DNA of 64,000 nucleotides from Woeseiaceae bacterium (GTDB lineage Bacteria > Pseudomonadota > Gammaproteobacteria > Steroidobacterales > Woeseiaceae). This document shows, piece after piece, positions 61,974-64,000 of the stretch. The number at the start of each line of letters is the position of its first letter. The first letter of the stretch is position 1. The notes below the pieces were generated by a model. That model saw only the letters and a list, made by a program, of their open reading frames with translations, was not told the origin of the DNA and did not search any database. The position numbers and the translations under genes were made by a program. The stretch lies in contig JANQMR010000001.1 of assembly GCA_028279985.1 (NCBI GenBank), positions 1 through 64,000 on the forward strand. Reading direction: 5' to 3'.

Positions 61974-63155
61974 GTGGCCGACTGGAGCTTTCTGGACTGG
62001 CCCCTTTTCGAGGATCATCATCGCCGGCTCGCGGCGGACATCGACCGTTGGGCGGCCCGAAGCATTCCGGCGATCACCGAGACCGCGGAGGCGCATCGCG
62101 ACGTCGATGCCACCTGCCGGACGCTCGTAAAAACGCTGGGCGCGGCCGGCTGGCTGCGCTATGCGGTACCGGCATCAGCCGGCGGCGTGCACGAAACGCT
62201 GGACGTACGCTCGCTTTGCCTGATCCGGGAAACCCTGGCGCGATACTCGGGCCTCGCCGACTTCGCCTTTGCGATGCAGGGGTTGGGCTCCGGCGCGATT
62301 AGTACTTACGGCTCGGATGCGCTCAAGGAACGTTACCTGCCCGCCGTCGCCCGCGGCGAGAAGATCGCCGCATTTGCGCTGTCGGAAGAAAATGCCGGGT
62401 CCGACGTCGCCGCGATGCAGACCTGTTTCAGCAACGACGGCCGGCGGTGCGTCAACGGTGAAAAGACCTGGATATCGAACGGCGGTATCGCGGATTTCTA
62501 CACGCTGTTCGCACGCGAGGCAAAGGACAGCAAGCGCATCACGGCGGCCGTCGTGGACGCCGATCGTCCCGGTTTCTCGATTCGCGATCGCATCGAAGTG
62601 ATTGCACCCCACCCGCTGGCGACGCTGCGGTTCGAAGACTGCGCGGTCGACGACGCCGACATCATCGGCGAGCCCGGCAGCGGCATGCGCGCGGCCCTCG
62701 GCACGCTGGACATCTTTCGCACGACGGTCGGGGCCGCCGCGCTCGGTTTCTCGCGCCGCGCGCTGGACGAGGCGACCGGGCGCGCGCAGTCGCGCCGGAT
62801 GTTCGGTGCCACGCTCGCCGAACAGCCCATTGCCCAGGAGCGGCTGGCGGAGATGGCCCTCGATGTCGATGCGTCCGCGCTGCTCGTTTATCGCTCCGCG
62901 TGGACCAAAGACACCGGAAAAGGCCGGGTCACGCGTGAAGCGGCCATGGCGAAGCTGTTCGCGACGGACCAGGCGCAGCTCGTGATCGACAAGGCCGTAC
63001 AGCTATTCGGCGGACTCGGCGTGACGAAGGGCAGCAAGGTGGAGGAGCTGTATCGCGAGATTCGCGCGTTGCGCATTTACGAAGGCGCCTCCGAAGTGCA
63101 GAAGCTCGTCATCGCACGCGAACATCTGAAGCATCACCAGATCGGGAAGTACTGA
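61974..63155 (+). CDS. Acyl-CoA dehydrogenase
   Basis: 393-residue flavoprotein: [16 protein letters not shown] and [20 protein letters not shown] (FAD and substrate sites), C-terminal [20 protein letters not shown] and [20 protein letters not shown], where a Glu near the end serves as the base. GTG 61974 follows the hydratase stop directly. Second beta-oxidation-type enzyme of the operon. Confidence 0.92.
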   Translation: MADWSFLDWPLFEDHHRRLAADIDRWAARSIPAITETAEAHRDVDATCRTLVKTLGAAGWLRYAVPASAGGVHETLDVRSLCLIRETLARYSGLADFAFAMQGLGSGAISTYGSDALKERYLPAVARGEKIAAFALSEENAGSDVAAMQTCFSNDGRRCVNGEKTWISNGGIADFYTLFAREAKDSKRITAAVVDADRPGFSIRDRIEVIAPHPLATLRFEDCAVDDADIIGEPGSGMRAALGTLDIFRTTVGAAALGFSRRALDEATGRAQSRRMFGATLAEQPIAQERLAEMALDVDASALLVYRSAWTKDTGKGRVTREAAMAKLFATDQAQLVIDKAVQLFGGLGVTKGSKVEELYREIRALRIYEGASEVQKLVIAREHLKHHQIGKY

Positions 63156-63156
63156 C

Positions 63157-63558
63157 ATGCATCGTATCCTGCAACCGGAAGGCTGGCCGCGGCCGAAAGG
63201 TTATGCCAACGGCATCGCGGCCGAGGGCACCCTCGTGTTCACGGCGGGTGTCGTCGGCTGGAACGAGAACGAGGAATTCGTCGCCAAGGACCTGTGTGGA
63301 CAGCTCGAGCAGGCGCTCAGCAACACCCTGGCAATTCTTGCTGAGGCCGATGCCACGCCCGCGCACATCGTGCGGATGACCTGGTACGTCACGGACAAGC
63401 AGGAGTACGTCGACAACCGTGCCGCCATCGGCGGGATCTGGCGGCGAAAACTGGGCAGCGTTTTCCCGTGTATCGCTTGCGTCCAGGTCATTGCCCTCGT
63501 CGAGGACGAGGCCAGGATCGAGATCGAGACCACCGCCGTGGTCCCCGCACTGCCGTAG
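63157..63558 (+). CDS. RidA-family deaminase
   Basis: 133 residues of the YjgF fold: [44 protein letters not shown], and [20 protein letters not shown] with the C-terminal substrate Glu. RidA-like proteins are regular members of 2-aminobenzoyl-CoA clusters, where ring reduction leaves an enamine that must lose ammonia; that role is inferred here. It starts 1 bp after the dehydrogenase stop. Confidence 0.87.
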   Translation: MHRILQPEGWPRPKGYANGIAAEGTLVFTAGVVGWNENEEFVAKDLCGQLEQALSNTLAILAEADATPAHIVRMTWYVTDKQEYVDNRAAIGGIWRRKLGSVFPCIACVQVIALVEDEARIEIETTAVVPALP

Positions 63559-63581
63559 TCCCAGAGAGAAAGAGGAGCGTG

Positions 63582-64000
63582 ATGTCGGTACGACAGCCCA
63601 ACAAGACGACCAGAATCTCCGTGGTGGGAGGCGGCCCCGGCGGGCTGTATTTCGCGTTACTGACCAAAAAGCGCCGGCCGGACATAGAGATCGACGTGTT
63701 CGAACAAAACCGCCCGGACGATACCTTCGGTTTCGGGGTCGTTTTTTCGGACGAGACGCTGGACGAGTTCCTGAGCGCCGATCCGGAGTCCTACGAGTTG
63801 ATCCGCGAGAGCTTCGCCTACTGGACCGACATCGTCATCGAACGGCAGGGCAAGCGCACGATCATCGGCGGCAACGGTTTCGCCGGTTGCAGCCGCATGA
63901 CCTTGTTGATGCTGCTGCAGCAGCGATGCCGGGACGCAGGCGTCAGGCTGCACTTCGAAACGCGCATCGACGCCGATGAGCTCGAGGAACGGCTCGGAGA
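63582..64000 (+). CDS. Salicylyl-CoA / 2-aminobenzoyl-CoA monooxygenase, truncated by window edge
   Basis: The first 139 residues of an FAD aromatic hydroxylase: RISVVGGGPGGLYFALLTKK, then FEQNRPDDTFGFGVVFSDET and GGNGFAGCSRMTLLMLLQQR. This N-terminus matches the two-domain family (monooxygenase fused to an old-yellow-enzyme reductase, about 760 residues) that includes 2-aminobenzoyl-CoA monooxygenase/reductase and salicylyl-CoA 5-hydroxylase. GAGGAG at 63572-63577 supports ATG 63582. The missing C-terminus would decide between them. Confidence 0.83.
   Translation, partial: MSVRQPNKTTRISVVGGGPGGLYFALLTKKRRPDIEIDVFEQNRPDDTFGFGVVFSDETLDEFLSADPESYELIRESFAYWTDIVIERQGKRTIIGGNGFAGCSRMTLLMLLQQRCRDAGVRLHFETRIDADELEERLG

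Overview
The window is about 64 kb of GC-rich DNA from a free-living aerobic proteobacterium, most likely a gammaproteobacterium. The housekeeping genes (purB of the E. coli type, fumC, mazG, class II DAHP synthase, icd, uvrC-pgsA, djlA), a PhoP/PhoQ-like pair and a gammaproteobacterial-type LexA box support this. The family level is inference; marine Woeseia/Chromatiales-like lineages would fit the TonB receptor, peptidase and amino-acid catabolism content.

Layout. 0-4 kb: purB (cut by the window edge), fumC, a CoA-pyrophosphatase-type Nudix gene and mazG. 4-7.5 kb: a glycine-zipper envelope protein, a small PepSY protein and a PhoP/PhoQ-like two-component operon, surrounded by perfect inverted repeats. 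7.5-13 kb: slipin/NfeD, then a lysine-degradation pair (ALDH7-type dehydrogenase and lysine-6-dehydrogenase-like protein) divergent from aroG. 13-21 kb: aroG, two exported unknowns, icd, a family 5 uracil-DNA glycosylase, uvrC and pgsA.

21-28.8 kb is the accessory region. VapBC-type and HicAB toxin-antitoxin modules sit between pgsA and tRNA-Gly(GCC). A tyrosine integrase abuts the tRNA 3' end and has a near-consensus LexA box at its promoter. Behind it are replication-like and unknown small genes and an AT-richer cargo segment. A 56-bp fragment of the neighbouring RND pump gene and a twice-frameshifted membrane-protein gene mark the far side.

28.9-41.2 kb: an RND efflux pair, a Kef-type antiporter, a TolB/FlgO-like TPR protein, DjlA, a DUF3014 protein and a divergent Nramp-like transporter.

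41.4-58.6 kb looks like one functional neighbourhood: VOC protein, RidA, a three-subunit amino-acid dehydrogenase (DAO + [2Fe-2S] + FAD/BFD), LysR regulator, DHDPS-family lyase, DUF885 metallopeptidase lipoprotein, TonB receptor, prolidase-like amidohydrolase, S9 dipeptidyl peptidase and an SNF-type amino-acid transporter. My inference is uptake and breakdown of proline/hydroxyproline-rich (collagen-like) peptides.

58.6-64 kb: a class V aminotransferase divergent from a tight MarR-controlled operon (SDR, MarR, enoyl-CoA hydratase, acyl-CoA dehydrogenase, RidA and the start of a salicylyl/2-aminobenzoyl-CoA-type monooxygenase), probably for an aminoaromatic acid through its CoA thioester.

A pattern not explained by the gene content is a set of short tandem duplications (11-18 bp, 2-4 copies), nearly all at gene ends, start sites or in intergenic gaps.
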